Positions 33,768 through 42,384 of a stretch of 64,000 bases of DNA are shown here, in pieces. Source of the DNA: Butyrivibrio sp. AC2005. Lineage in GTDB: Bacteria > Bacillota > Clostridia > Lachnospirales > Lachnospiraceae. The notes below the pieces were generated by a model that did no database searches, was not told the origin of the DNA, and saw only the letters and a list, made by a program, of their open reading frames with translations. A program made the translations under genes and the position numbers. Each line of letters opens with the position of its first letter. The first letter of the stretch is position 1. The stretch covers positions 1 to 64,000 of the forward strand of contig NZ_AUJI01000022.1 in the NCBI RefSeq assembly GCF_000424145.1. The letters are read 5' to 3'.

Positions 33768-36700
33768 GCAAAAGAAAAAGCATAGTTTTTCAACTCATTA
33801 TTTGCATATTCATAGCATCCATGGTGTTTCTGTCTGCTATTTTGAATGCCTATTCATTTATAAACAGCAGCATTGATTCCATTGCTGAAAACAAAAGCGT
33901 TATGCTGTCTCAAATTAAGGGCAACATAGAGTATGGTCTTAAATACGGAAAGACTCTTAATAACTATTACGGTATGGAGGAAATTCTTGAAAAGGCCAAG
34001 AGTAGCCTGGAGTCAGAATACATTTATATAAGAAATGAAAAGGGCTCTATGCTTTATGGAGAAGATCCGGATGAAGCCTTTTATAATCGTGATAGCGCTT
34101 CCGGGGAAAACGATGACAGTGAAGAAGATAATGGGATCGTAGCTGATAGTATAGCCTGGAATAATAATGGGATGGTGCATATTCTGATGTCTATAGAAGG
34201 TGCATCAGGTATGGTTGGATACATCGGAATCGGTTGTAAAACCGACAGTATGAAGATCTTTTCACAGCCCTATGTCAATCGTATTTACTATTATGCGTCG
34301 CTTGAAGCACTTGCAGGAATAGTCTTGTTCCTGATTCTTTTCCATGTAATAAAACACGAATATCATGAAAAAAATTTGAAGGTTCTTATCATGCTCACAA
34401 TTATTCTGGTAAGCATCGCTTCGATTTTTATGTCATACAGAATTCTGAAAATAAGCTATAACGCGCTATCAGAGGATGCTGCTAACAGTATACTTGCGCA
34501 GAGTGCTGAAGACATGGAGAGACTCCTCGCAGCAGGCGTTTGCTACGATGATATTAAAGATGCAAATTCCTATTATTCCGGGATAGCAGATGCCGTAGAA
34601 CAGGTGGATTCGATAATACTTACAGATTCCGATTCAGCCGCAGGAGTGTCTAAGTCACTCTCTGCAGACAGCACCGGTAAATCTATGCACTTAGAAGCTG
34701 AATTATCAACTTCATATATCTCCGGTAAGCTGAGGACAGCTGTAATAAACACGATAGTTACTACTATTACGGCGGTGATGATTTCACTTGAAATATTGAT
34801 GTTCCTCATGGGATTATTCGTTGGAAAATTTAAGAACAGAAGAAAGCTGGTAGATAATAAGGAGGCACTTACTATAGAGGAGTTTGGCATTGTCAGAGGG
34901 TTGTCCTTCTTCTTTGCATCTTTCAGATTTATGTCTGTGGCCTTCATGTCCATAGTATTGGTACAGATTTATACACCGGTGTATGTATGGGGAAAAGTAG
35001 TCCCTTATGAGATACTGCTAAGCCTTCCAATGGCAGGTATGGTATTTGTTGCCATGATCACTTCATACATGTCCGGAATTGTAATTCATAAGGTTGGGTG
35101 GAAAAAAACGGCACTTATGGGTGTTGCGATTATGATGGTTGGAGCCCTTGCATCATCATGGGCTGATAAGCCTGTGCCGTTTATTCTTGCACAGATGATA
35201 ATGGGAACAGGCCTTGGCTTTGCCAAGATGGGAATAGATATTTTTGCTGTAGCCGTGTCTTCTGAAGAAGATATGTCCAAGTATACTGCCGGATCAAATG
35301 CCGGAATTATTGTCGGATATTCATGCTCAGCAGCTCTGGGTGCGCTTGTTGCGAGTATTTTCGGTTACCAGGGCGCTTATATAGTAATGACTATTCTTGG
35401 AGGCTGCGTATTTTTGCTTATTCTGTTCTTTGGAATGAATGTGAAGTCCAGAGAAGATGAGGAAGATGAAGAATTAGAGGAGATAGAAGAACAGCAAAGT
35501 AAGTATGACATAAGATTTCCTGCATATCTGTTTTTTGTAATAATTCCATACTTCTTCATAATGATGTTTGTTGACTATTATTTCCCCGTTTATGCGAATA
35601 GTGAAGGAATATCTACTGATACTATTGGTTATGTAATGCTGATTTACGGAATAGTCACAGCATATGTGGGAACACCGCTTTGTCCGGTTTTGTCCAAAAA
35701 GTTTAATCCTAAGATTCTGATGCCTACAATACTGCTTATACTGGCAGCGGCATTGTTCCTGTTTTCCATCAAGAATTATGTCATTGTGGCAGCCGTGATT
35801 GTAGCTTTGATCGGCCTTGTTGATGGAATTATGCCAAGTATACAGTTTAAGTATGTTTATGACCTTCCGCTTGCAAGGAAAATCGGATTTTCCAAGGCTT
35901 TGGGAATAGAGGGTTTTTTTAGCAATATGATAGGAGCTGTGGCGCCGATCATATTTGGAGTAGTTATGATGTATGGAAATGGAGGCCTTGCGGTTGTTGC
36001 AATTTTAGTAGGCGTTTGCGCAATTCTGTTCATGTTTATAAACGGTGATTTTAAAGGCGGGAAGGGTAAGAAGAAAATTACCGGAGCAATGATACTCGTT
36101 ATTCTGATGGTTTCGCTTTTGGGAAATAAATCTTATGCGGCTGATTCGGGCGACAGAGGAAAGCTTCGGATAGGTTACAGTCAGGACGGAAATTACTACG
36201 AATTTGATTATGAAATATATCAGATCGGAATGGCGCTTATAGAAAATGGTGAGCTGACATCACCGGAGCTTCTAAAATTAAAGCAGGGTGATTCAGCACA
36301 GGATGTATGGGAAGCTTTATGCTCCGGAACAAGCGATAAATACGAGTTCGTAGAAGGAGGTTTCATAGACCTTAATTCAGTGCCGGAAGCTGAAGCAGGA
36401 AAAATAATTGAGGAACAGAATATTGACCTCATGATAACCATGGGAACTTCAGCCGGACTTGGAATCAAGAATAACAGTGATGTGCCGTACATGAACTTTA
36501 TAGCAAGCGATCCTGTAAGCAGTGAAATAACGGATGGTCCTGATTTTTCCGGTGACTCAAGATCCTGGGCTCATGTTGACTCGGGGCTTGAGGAAAGAGC
36601 ACTTCTTGTAATGGATGACATCTTTGCACCTGAGAAAATCGGAATTGTATACAGCGATGCGGATCCTGAAGCATATATATACAGCGGGGCAGCAAGCCTT

Positions 36701-37195
36701 GATGCATTTGCAGATGCAAATGAAAGAGAAGTACTGCGAGAATTTGTAGTGGATGAATTCGAGGATACCGATGAGGCATATCAAAAGTATAAAAGTGAAA
36801 TGCTGGAGGCACACAAGAAGCTTGCAGATTCTGGAATAGATGTTTTTATTCTTACTACTTCATATCTGGAGCTTTCGGATTTTGGAGAAGTACTTGAACC
36901 CTTTATAGAAAAAGGAATTCCTGTTTTTTCAATTAACAGTACAGAGGATGTCAGGTGCGGGGCTTTGGCAGCGGTTGAGATGATAGACTACCAGAACCTT
37001 GGAAGATTTGCAGCTGATACTCTTTCAAAATACAGGAACGGAGAGAATCTGAGTAGCCTTTCACAGCAGTATGCTACGGCACCGTTTTTGGTAATAAATA
37101 TTGATACCATGAGAAGGACCGGTGTTAAGTTACCGCTGGATACATTGATTTCAGCCACAGAGATTTATGGCAGATATGAGGTGGAAAATGAATAA
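33764..37195 (+). CDS. Sensor-MFS transporter-ABC_sub_bind fusion protein
   Basis: An 1143-residue protein with three parts. Residues about 1-355 hold four membrane helices around two extracellular segments, like a sensor. Residues about 375-765 are a twelve-helix MFS transporter (MAGMVFVAMITSYMSG, MGTGLGFAKMGID). At about 772-793 there is a stretch that looks like an internal signal peptide (GAMILVILMVSLLGNKSYAA). Residues about 798-1143 form an ABC_sub_bind-type periplasmic domain (GKLRIGYSQDGNYYEFDYEI, LMITMGTSAGLGI, FSINSTEDVRCGALA). It overlaps the ATP-grasp gene by four bases. It may sense, bind and move the same compound. No close described architecture is recalled. Confidence 0.8.
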   Translation: MSKRKSIVFQLIICIFIASMVFLSAILNAYSFINSSIDSIAENKSVMLSQIKGNIEYGLKYGKTLNNYYGMEEILEKAKSSLESEYIYIRNEKGSMLYGEDPDEAFYNRDSASGENDDSEEDNGIVADSIAWNNNGMVHILMSIEGASGMVGYIGIGCKTDSMKIFSQPYVNRIYYYASLEALAGIVLFLILFHVIKHEYHEKNLKVLIMLTIILVSIASIFMSYRILKISYNALSEDAANSILAQSAEDMERLLAAGVCYDDIKDANSYYSGIADAVEQVDSIILTDSDSAAGVSKSLSADSTGKSMHLEAELSTSYISGKLRTAVINTIVTTITAVMISLEILMFLMGLFVGKFKNRRKLVDNKEALTIEEFGIVRGLSFFFASFRFMSVAFMSIVLVQIYTPVYVWGKVVPYEILLSLPMAGMVFVAMITSYMSGIVIHKVGWKKTALMGVAIMMVGALASSWADKPVPFILAQMIMGTGLGFAKMGIDIFAVAVSSEEDMSKYTAGSNAGIIVGYSCSAALGALVASIFGYQGAYIVMTILGGCVFLLILFFGMNVKSREDEEDEELEEIEEQQSKYDIRFPAYLFFVIIPYFFIMMFVDYYFPVYANSEGISTDTIGYVMLIYGIVTAYVGTPLCPVLSKKFNPKILMPTILLILAAALFLFSIKNYVIVAAVIVALIGLVDGIMPSIQFKYVYDLPLARKIGFSKALGIEGFFSNMIGAVAPIIFGVVMMYGNGGLAVVAILVGVCAILFMFINGDFKGGKGKKKITGAMILVILMVSLLGNKSYAADSGDRGKLRIGYSQDGNYYEFDYEIYQIGMALIENGELTSPELLKLKQGDSAQDVWEALCSGTSDKYEFVEGGFIDLNSVPEAEAGKIIEEQNIDLMITMGTSAGLGIKNNSDVPYMNFIASDPVSSEITDGPDFSGDSRSWAHVDSGLEERALLVMDDIFAPEKIGIVYSDADPEAYIYSGAASLDAFADANEREVLREFVVDEFEDTDEAYQKYKSEMLEAHKKLADSGIDVFILTTSYLELSDFGEVLEPFIEKGIPVFSINSTEDVRCGALAAVEMIDYQNLGRFAADTLSKYRNGENLSSLSQQYATAPFLVINIDTMRRTGVKLPLDTLISATEIYGRYEVENE

Positions 37196-38837
37196 AAGTG
37201 GAATTAAGAAAAAAGTTATGATCATGACAGCTATCTCAATGGTACTGCTGACTGCAGTCGTTGCCGGGATAGGATATGTTATGTTCAATTCCTATGTTCT
37301 TGCAAAGTATGCGAAATATGCAGAAATGGTGGTGAATTGTAGTGAAACCATATTTGAAGAATATAATATGGGAGATATGATTGAACGCCGCGAGATGAAT
37401 GAGAATTATGAGGTATGCAGAGACGAGCTTAATCAGCTGAAGGACAATGCTGATATTAAGTATCTGTATTCTGTTTTCTTTGATGATCTCAATGATATTC
37501 ACAGTGTCCGCTATTCCATAAATGCAAAGTCTTCAGAGGAACGCAATACCGGCGAGCCTTTGGAGGAAATCTACAGTTATATGGATGAGCCCTGTGAAGA
37601 GGATGCATTTCAGGATTATATGCTGGACTCCTTTGTGGACGCAATTAGACATAATGACAAAAGTATACATGTTCAGGAAGATAATACTACGCAGTATGGA
37701 AGACTTATAACCTGCTCTACAGTGGTGAGAAATTCCAAGGGCGAGCCGGTAGGAATACTTGCTGCAGATATCGATGTCAGCCAGATTGATACTGAGCTCG
37801 GTAATTATCTTAGGACTGTAATACTGTCAGCTCTTGTAGTTACCATACTTAGTATCATTTTGTTTATCATGCAGATTGATAACTTTATAACTTCACCTCT
37901 TAATTCACTGGCTCACAGTACTTCCAATTTTGTAAAGCTCATGAAGGATAAGGTAAAACCGGAAGAGCTTATTTACAAAAAGCCCAAGAAACAGGGACGT
38001 GATGAAATACTGATGCTTTCCGATGGTGTTGAAAATCTTGCGGAAGGTGTTAAAAACTATATGGTAAACCTTAGGGATATTACTAAGGAGAAGGAAAGAA
38101 TCGGGGCTGAGCTTAATGTTGCAACTCAGATTCAGGCTGATATGCTTCCAAGAATATTCCCGGCATTCCCTGACAGGAATGAATTTGATCTGTATGCAAC
38201 CATGTCACCTGCCAAGGAAGTGGGTGGAGACTTCTACGATTTCTTCCTTATAGATGATGATCATGTGGGACTTGTAATAGCAGATGTATCAGGAAAAGGT
38301 GTTCCTGCTGCACTTTTCATGGTTATTGCCAAGACACTTATTAAGAACAGGGCACAGATGGGCGGATCACCGGCTGAGGTTCTTTCCTTTGCAAATGATC
38401 AGCTTTGTGAGGGCAATGAAGCCGAACTGTTTGTTACAGTATGGTTTGCTTCAATTGAGATATCAACCGGAAAGGGTATAGCAGCTAATGCCGGTCATGA
38501 ACATCCCGCTATTAGACATGGGGATGGAGATTGGGAGCTTGTTGTTTACAAGCATTCACCGGCAGTTGCAACTATGGAAGGTATGATGTTCAAGGAGCAT
38601 GAATTCGAGATTCATGAGGGAGATTGTCTCTTTGTTTACACTGATGGTGTTACGGAAGCAACTAATGCTCAGAATGAGCTGTTTGGTGAAGAGCGACTTC
38701 TTAATGCACTAAATAGAGATAAAACTAAGGATCCTTCAGTATACCTGAAAAATGTCAGGGCTGATATTGATGCCTTTGTGGCTGAGGCACCGCAGTTTGA
38801 CGATATTACAATGCTTGGAGTGCATTGGGGAGAATAA
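37188..38837 (+). CDS. SpoIIE/RsbU-type PP2C phosphatase with extracellular sensor
   Basis: A 549-residue membrane phosphatase read from ATG 37188 with GAGGTGG upstream, overlapping the fusion gene by eight bases. Two helices (about 11-32 and 212-232) flank an extracellular Cache-like sensor. A HAMP-like linker and a helical signal segment (GAELNVATQIQADMLPR) precede the PP2C domain, with metal acids in EVGGDFYDFF, VIADVSGKGVPAALFM, YTDGVTEA and FDDITMLGV. Such enzymes dephosphorylate STAS anti-sigma-factor antagonists. No STAS or anti-sigma gene is in this window, so the target lies elsewhere or is atypical. Confidence 0.88.
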   Translation: MNKSGIKKKVMIMTAISMVLLTAVVAGIGYVMFNSYVLAKYAKYAEMVVNCSETIFEEYNMGDMIERREMNENYEVCRDELNQLKDNADIKYLYSVFFDDLNDIHSVRYSINAKSSEERNTGEPLEEIYSYMDEPCEEDAFQDYMLDSFVDAIRHNDKSIHVQEDNTTQYGRLITCSTVVRNSKGEPVGILAADIDVSQIDTELGNYLRTVILSALVVTILSIILFIMQIDNFITSPLNSLAHSTSNFVKLMKDKVKPEELIYKKPKKQGRDEILMLSDGVENLAEGVKNYMVNLRDITKEKERIGAELNVATQIQADMLPRIFPAFPDRNEFDLYATMSPAKEVGGDFYDFFLIDDDHVGLVIADVSGKGVPAALFMVIAKTLIKNRAQMGGSPAEVLSFANDQLCEGNEAELFVTVWFASIEISTGKGIAANAGHEHPAIRHGDGDWELVVYKHSPAVATMEGMMFKEHEFEIHEGDCLFVYTDGVTEATNAQNELFGEERLLNALNRDKTKDPSVYLKNVRADIDAFVAEAPQFDDITMLGVHWGE

Positions 38838-38840
38838 TAT

Positions 38841-39695
38841 TTGGTAAAACAGGATGTTCTTAAAAAATGCATAAGCGTATCAGGGGTATTTCTGATGCTG
38901 GCTTCTTTGTGTAGCTGTGGCCTGGATCAGGACAAGGAAGCAGTAGAGAAAATCGACCGATTCTCAGGAAAGACGGTGGGTGTAGTTCTGGCCTGGGATT
39001 CGGATTATGCCCTGACTCCACGAAAGGACATTGAACTTCAGAGGTATGATGCCATGCCTGATATGGTCATGGCGCTTCAACATGACAGAATAGATGCAAT
39101 GGCGCTGGATGAGATAACTGCCAAGAGTGTTATTTTCATGATACAGGGGATAGAAATCGTTCAGCCCGGGTATGGAAGCTTTGGATATGTAGCAGCTTTT
39201 AATCCTAAGTATAAGGATCTGTGTGATGATTATGACCAATTTTTAAGCGAATATATAAAGACGGAAGAATATGCAGATCTTCAGAGAAGAATTGCTGAAT
39301 ATGACGGAATAGATTTTGAAGAAAGGAAAATAAAACCAACCGGCACCGGAATGACGCTAAGGCTTGCCTGTAACGAAGCAGGCTTCCCATCTACATATCT
39401 TGACCCGGTAAGCAATGAATGGGCAGGATTTGACTATGAACCACTGATAACCTGGGCCAATGACAGGAATTACAAAATTGAAATAACAGGTACTGTGTCC
39501 AGTGATTCTATGATGGGACTTAGTAAAGGCAGATATGATGTTGCTATCGGATATATTAATGAACTGTATGAAGATGACTTTAACAACTTTGATATAGTGC
39601 ATTCAATTCCAATAAATCATTTAACCAATTATTTCATGGTGAAAACTGATGAGGGCATATCTGCCAGTGATGAATTCTACGATGAATATGAATAA
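38841..39695 (+). CDS. Amino acid ABC transporter substrate-binding lipoprotein
   Basis: A 284-residue exported lipoprotein. TTG 38841 is used as the start, with GGGGAG eight bases upstream. The signal peptide ends in the lipobox LCSC (cysteine near residue 27). The rest is an SBP_bac_3-like protein made of two lobes (GKTVGVVLAWDSDYAL, MALDEITAKS; TLRLACNEAGFPSTYL, GFDYEPLITWA). The lobe order looks permuted or duplicated relative to ordinary polar amino acid binders. It is followed closely by its permease and ATPase genes and lies in the aminomutase operon. The ligand could be lysine, beta-lysine or the ligase product. Confidence 0.82.
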   Translation: MVKQDVLKKCISVSGVFLMLASLCSCGLDQDKEAVEKIDRFSGKTVGVVLAWDSDYALTPRKDIELQRYDAMPDMVMALQHDRIDAMALDEITAKSVIFMIQGIEIVQPGYGSFGYVAAFNPKYKDLCDDYDQFLSEYIKTEEYADLQRRIAEYDGIDFEERKIKPTGTGMTLRLACNEAGFPSTYLDPVSNEWAGFDYEPLITWANDRNYKIEITGTVSSDSMMGLSKGRYDVAIGYINELYEDDFNNFDIVHSIPINHLTNYFMVKTDEGISASDEFYDEYE

Positions 39696-39715
39696 TTTGT
39701 CCGGAGACAGAGCCT

Positions 39716-40387
39716 ATGAATTATTTTCAAAAACTTTTTTATTTCACATTTGTCTATGAAAAACGGTATCTCATTTTTTTGAGAGGCTTTTATACTACCC
39801 TTCTGTTGTCTATAGCAAGCTTTATTTGTGGAACCCTGTTTGGAATATTACTGTGCGCTATGAAGCGTTCAAACAACAAAATCCTGATAAAAATTGCAGA
39901 TGTCATGATAGCACTGCTGATCAATATACCCACAATGGTTCTGCTTCTAGTCTTTGTTTACGTAATATTCGGATCTATAAGTGCACCTCTTGCGATAATC
40001 GTAATTTTGGCACTAACCATGAAGACCGGATCTTATATCTGTGAGATTATTAATACTGCGCTTGATGCGGTGGATCCCGGAGAAATTGAGGCTGCAAGAA
40101 CTCTTGGTATGACATCCAGGCAGACATTTATTTACATAACAATGCCGCATGTAATATCAACAGGACTTGAGCTGTATAAAAACCAGTTCATTCTTAATAT
40201 GCAGGAAACCGCAGTTGTTGGATATGTAGCACTGGTAGATCTCACAAGAGCTTCAAGTATAGTAGGTGCGAGGACTATGGATTCGTTGCTTGCTCTTCTT
40301 GCAATTTCCGTTATTTATTTTGTTATTGGAATTGCTTTCAAGAAACTTTTCAACCTGATGCGTATAGAGAAGCATATAGGAGTATAA
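39716..40387 (+). CDS. Polar amino acid ABC transporter permease
   Basis: A 223-residue HisM/GlnP-type permease with five to six helices. The EAA loop is GEIEAARTLGMTSRQTFIYI. It begins 20 bases after the lipoprotein stop and ends just before the ATPase gene. It forms the pore for the amino acid-like ligand bound by the upstream lipoprotein. Confidence 0.9.
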   Translation: MNYFQKLFYFTFVYEKRYLIFLRGFYTTLLLSIASFICGTLFGILLCAMKRSNNKILIKIADVMIALLINIPTMVLLLVFVYVIFGSISAPLAIIVILALTMKTGSYICEIINTALDAVDPGEIEAARTLGMTSRQTFIYITMPHVISTGLELYKNQFILNMQETAVVGYVALVDLTRASSIVGARTMDSLLALLAISVIYFVIGIAFKKLFNLMRIEKHIGV

Positions 40388-40391
40388 GCTT

Positions 40392-41486
40392 ATGGATCTT
40401 ATCAGCATTAGAAATATGACAATGGATTATGGAAACGGCCCCATTCTTGAGAACATTAATCTGAATGTGGCAAAAGGCGAGACAGTATTTCTGATTGGCG
40501 GATCCGGTTGTGGAAAAAGCACACTTCTGCGGTGCATAAATAAGCTTATTACACCTGTTTCAGGCGAGATATTGATAAACGGTGAGAATATATTAAATCC
40601 TGACGCGGATATAGATCAAATACGCCGTTCTATGGCGATGGTTTTTCAGAGCTTTAATCTGTTTTCACATCTTAATATAATTGAAAATATTATTCTTGCA
40701 CCTATGAAGGTTCTGAAAAAACCACAGGACGAAGCAATAAAGGAAGCCCAGGAACTTCTTAACAGGGTTGGAATGGGAGGGCGTGAGAATGATATGCCAA
40801 ACAGGCTTTCAGGTGGACAGAAACAGCGGATTGCCATAGCCAGGGCTCTTGCAATGCATCCTGATGTAATTCTTTTCGATGAGCCTACCAGCGCCCTTGA
40901 TCCCACCATGGTTGATGAGGTAAAGGCAGTTATAAGCGATTTGTGTAATGAAGGACAGACCAGTGTAATCGTTACACATGACATGAGCTTTGCCAGGAAT
41001 ACTGCTTCAAAGGTAGTTTTTCTTGCTGAAAAGGGGATATATGAAGAGGGATCCCCAAAAGATTTTTTTGATAATCCTCAAAAATCCTTGACAAAAAAAT
41101 TCCTGTATCATGCGAGGATGTTTGAAAAGCATATAGAAGCTGATTCGCTTGATATATATGCGCTTGCCACTGACATGAGAAAGTTCATATCTCGTTTTGA
41201 GTATGATAGTAAACACGATAAGCTCATAGAGGTTGTCTGTGACGAATTACTTCATCCCGTATTTGATTCGGCTGACAAAGCACCGAAATCAGCGGATGTG
41301 AGAGTTGTCTGCAGTGAAACAGGAAGAAATCATTCTTTGTTTGTAGCCTTTCCTGATATGACAGAGGATCCGCTAAGTGATGCATACATAGATGAACTGA
41401 ATTTAAAAATCCTTGAACATAATTCGCCGGTGGTAATGAGTAAAAAACTTGATGAAACCGGATATGAGGTATATGTACAGATGTAG
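40392..41486 (+). CDS. Amino acid ABC transporter ATPase with C-terminal extension
   Basis: A 364-residue ATPase. Walker A is GGSGCGKST, the signature is LSGGQKQR, Walker B is VILFDEPTSALDP and the switch histidine is in VTHD. Members of this polar amino acid family are usually about 240-250 residues; the extra 120 residues (from about LYHARMFEKHIEADS on) are acidic and of unknown function, possibly a regulatory domain that senses the cytoplasmic substrate level. It is the last gene of the block, with a terminator at 41522. Confidence 0.9.
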   Translation: MDLISIRNMTMDYGNGPILENINLNVAKGETVFLIGGSGCGKSTLLRCINKLITPVSGEILINGENILNPDADIDQIRRSMAMVFQSFNLFSHLNIIENIILAPMKVLKKPQDEAIKEAQELLNRVGMGGRENDMPNRLSGGQKQRIAIARALAMHPDVILFDEPTSALDPTMVDEVKAVISDLCNEGQTSVIVTHDMSFARNTASKVVFLAEKGIYEEGSPKDFFDNPQKSLTKKFLYHARMFEKHIEADSLDIYALATDMRKFISRFEYDSKHDKLIEVVCDELLHPVFDSADKAPKSADVRVVCSETGRNHSLFVAFPDMTEDPLSDAYIDELNLKILEHNSPVVMSKKLDETGYEVYVQM

Positions 41487-41521
41487 TGGCAAAAGCTTAT
41501 AGGAATAAGAAGTGTATAAGG

Positions 41522-41557
41522 AGACAGTTGTTCGGAAATGCCGACAACTGTCTTTTG
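41522..41557 (+). terminator. Rho-independent terminator
   Basis: AGACAGTTGT pairs with ACAACTGTCT, with CGG/CCG inside, followed by TTTT. It closes the kamA-ABC block. Confidence 0.8.
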
Positions 41558-41640
41558 CTATTTTAAATGAATTTATGTAAAATAAATTAGTTAAATATCG
41601 ATTGCAAATGATAAATACCGGATTAGGAGGATCAGACAAC

Positions 41641-42321
41641 ATGGCTGGACAGATGGCACATATGGAGGTTGCCTATAAGCTTGCGGAGCGAATAGGAATA
41701 GATGAATACAAAGCGGAATTTATATTGGGTTCTATAGCTCCGGATTCGGTACATTTCGAGGAAGACTATCTGGATAAAAAAATTCATTCGCATATTTTCG
41801 AAAACTGCGGACCCTGGGGTGATACGCAGGATTATGATCAGTGGATATCAAATATCAAAAGCTTTTGGAATAAGTATGTGGTTAATGAAAAAGAAAAAAA
41901 GAGAAGAGCCTTTTTGATAGGAATCTGTGTTCATTGCCTTACGGACTATTGGAATGATCTTCTGATTTGGCGCGCACTTCAAAAGAAAATGATTCCGCCT
42001 ATGACCTATGACGGATTTAAGGAGGAATATTATCCTGAGTCACGCCGAATTGACAAATGGCTGTACCAGTACAGTTCAAAAAAGGAAGAACTTTTCGGAC
42101 TTCTTGAGGAAGCTGAGGAGATGGATTTTGAAGATTATGTCACTGCCAAAAATCAGATTGCAATGAAGAAGCATCTTGTGAATACGCAGTATAACCTTTC
42201 GGAAACGATTGATGTTTCAGGACACAAATATTTTACGTCAGAAATGATTCTTTGGTTTTTAGATGAAACTGCTGACAGGATTTATAATCAATTGCTTTCT
42301 TTTGTGACGGCGAGTATATGA
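41641..42321 (+). CDS. Zn-dependent phospholipase C-like protein
   Basis: A 226-residue protein of the same zinc-dependent phospholipase C/S1-P1-like group as the N-terminal half of the gene at 3674. Histidines and acids expected to bind metal are seen in MAHMEVAYKLAERIG, GSIAPDSVHFEED and IGICVHCLTDYWND. There is no signal peptide, so it appears cytoplasmic, which is unlike classical secreted enzymes. ATG 41641 has AGGAGG upstream. Substrate unknown. Confidence 0.7.
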   Translation: MAGQMAHMEVAYKLAERIGIDEYKAEFILGSIAPDSVHFEEDYLDKKIHSHIFENCGPWGDTQDYDQWISNIKSFWNKYVVNEKEKKRRAFLIGICVHCLTDYWNDLLIWRALQKKMIPPMTYDGFKEEYYPESRRIDKWLYQYSSKKEELFGLLEEAEEMDFEDYVTAKNQIAMKKHLVNTQYNLSETIDVSGHKYFTSEMILWFLDETADRIYNQLLSFVTASI

Positions 42322-42384
42322 CCAATGAACAAATGAATGATAAGAAGTTTGTGAAAATGGTAGGGAAGTAGAGGGAGAAACGGT

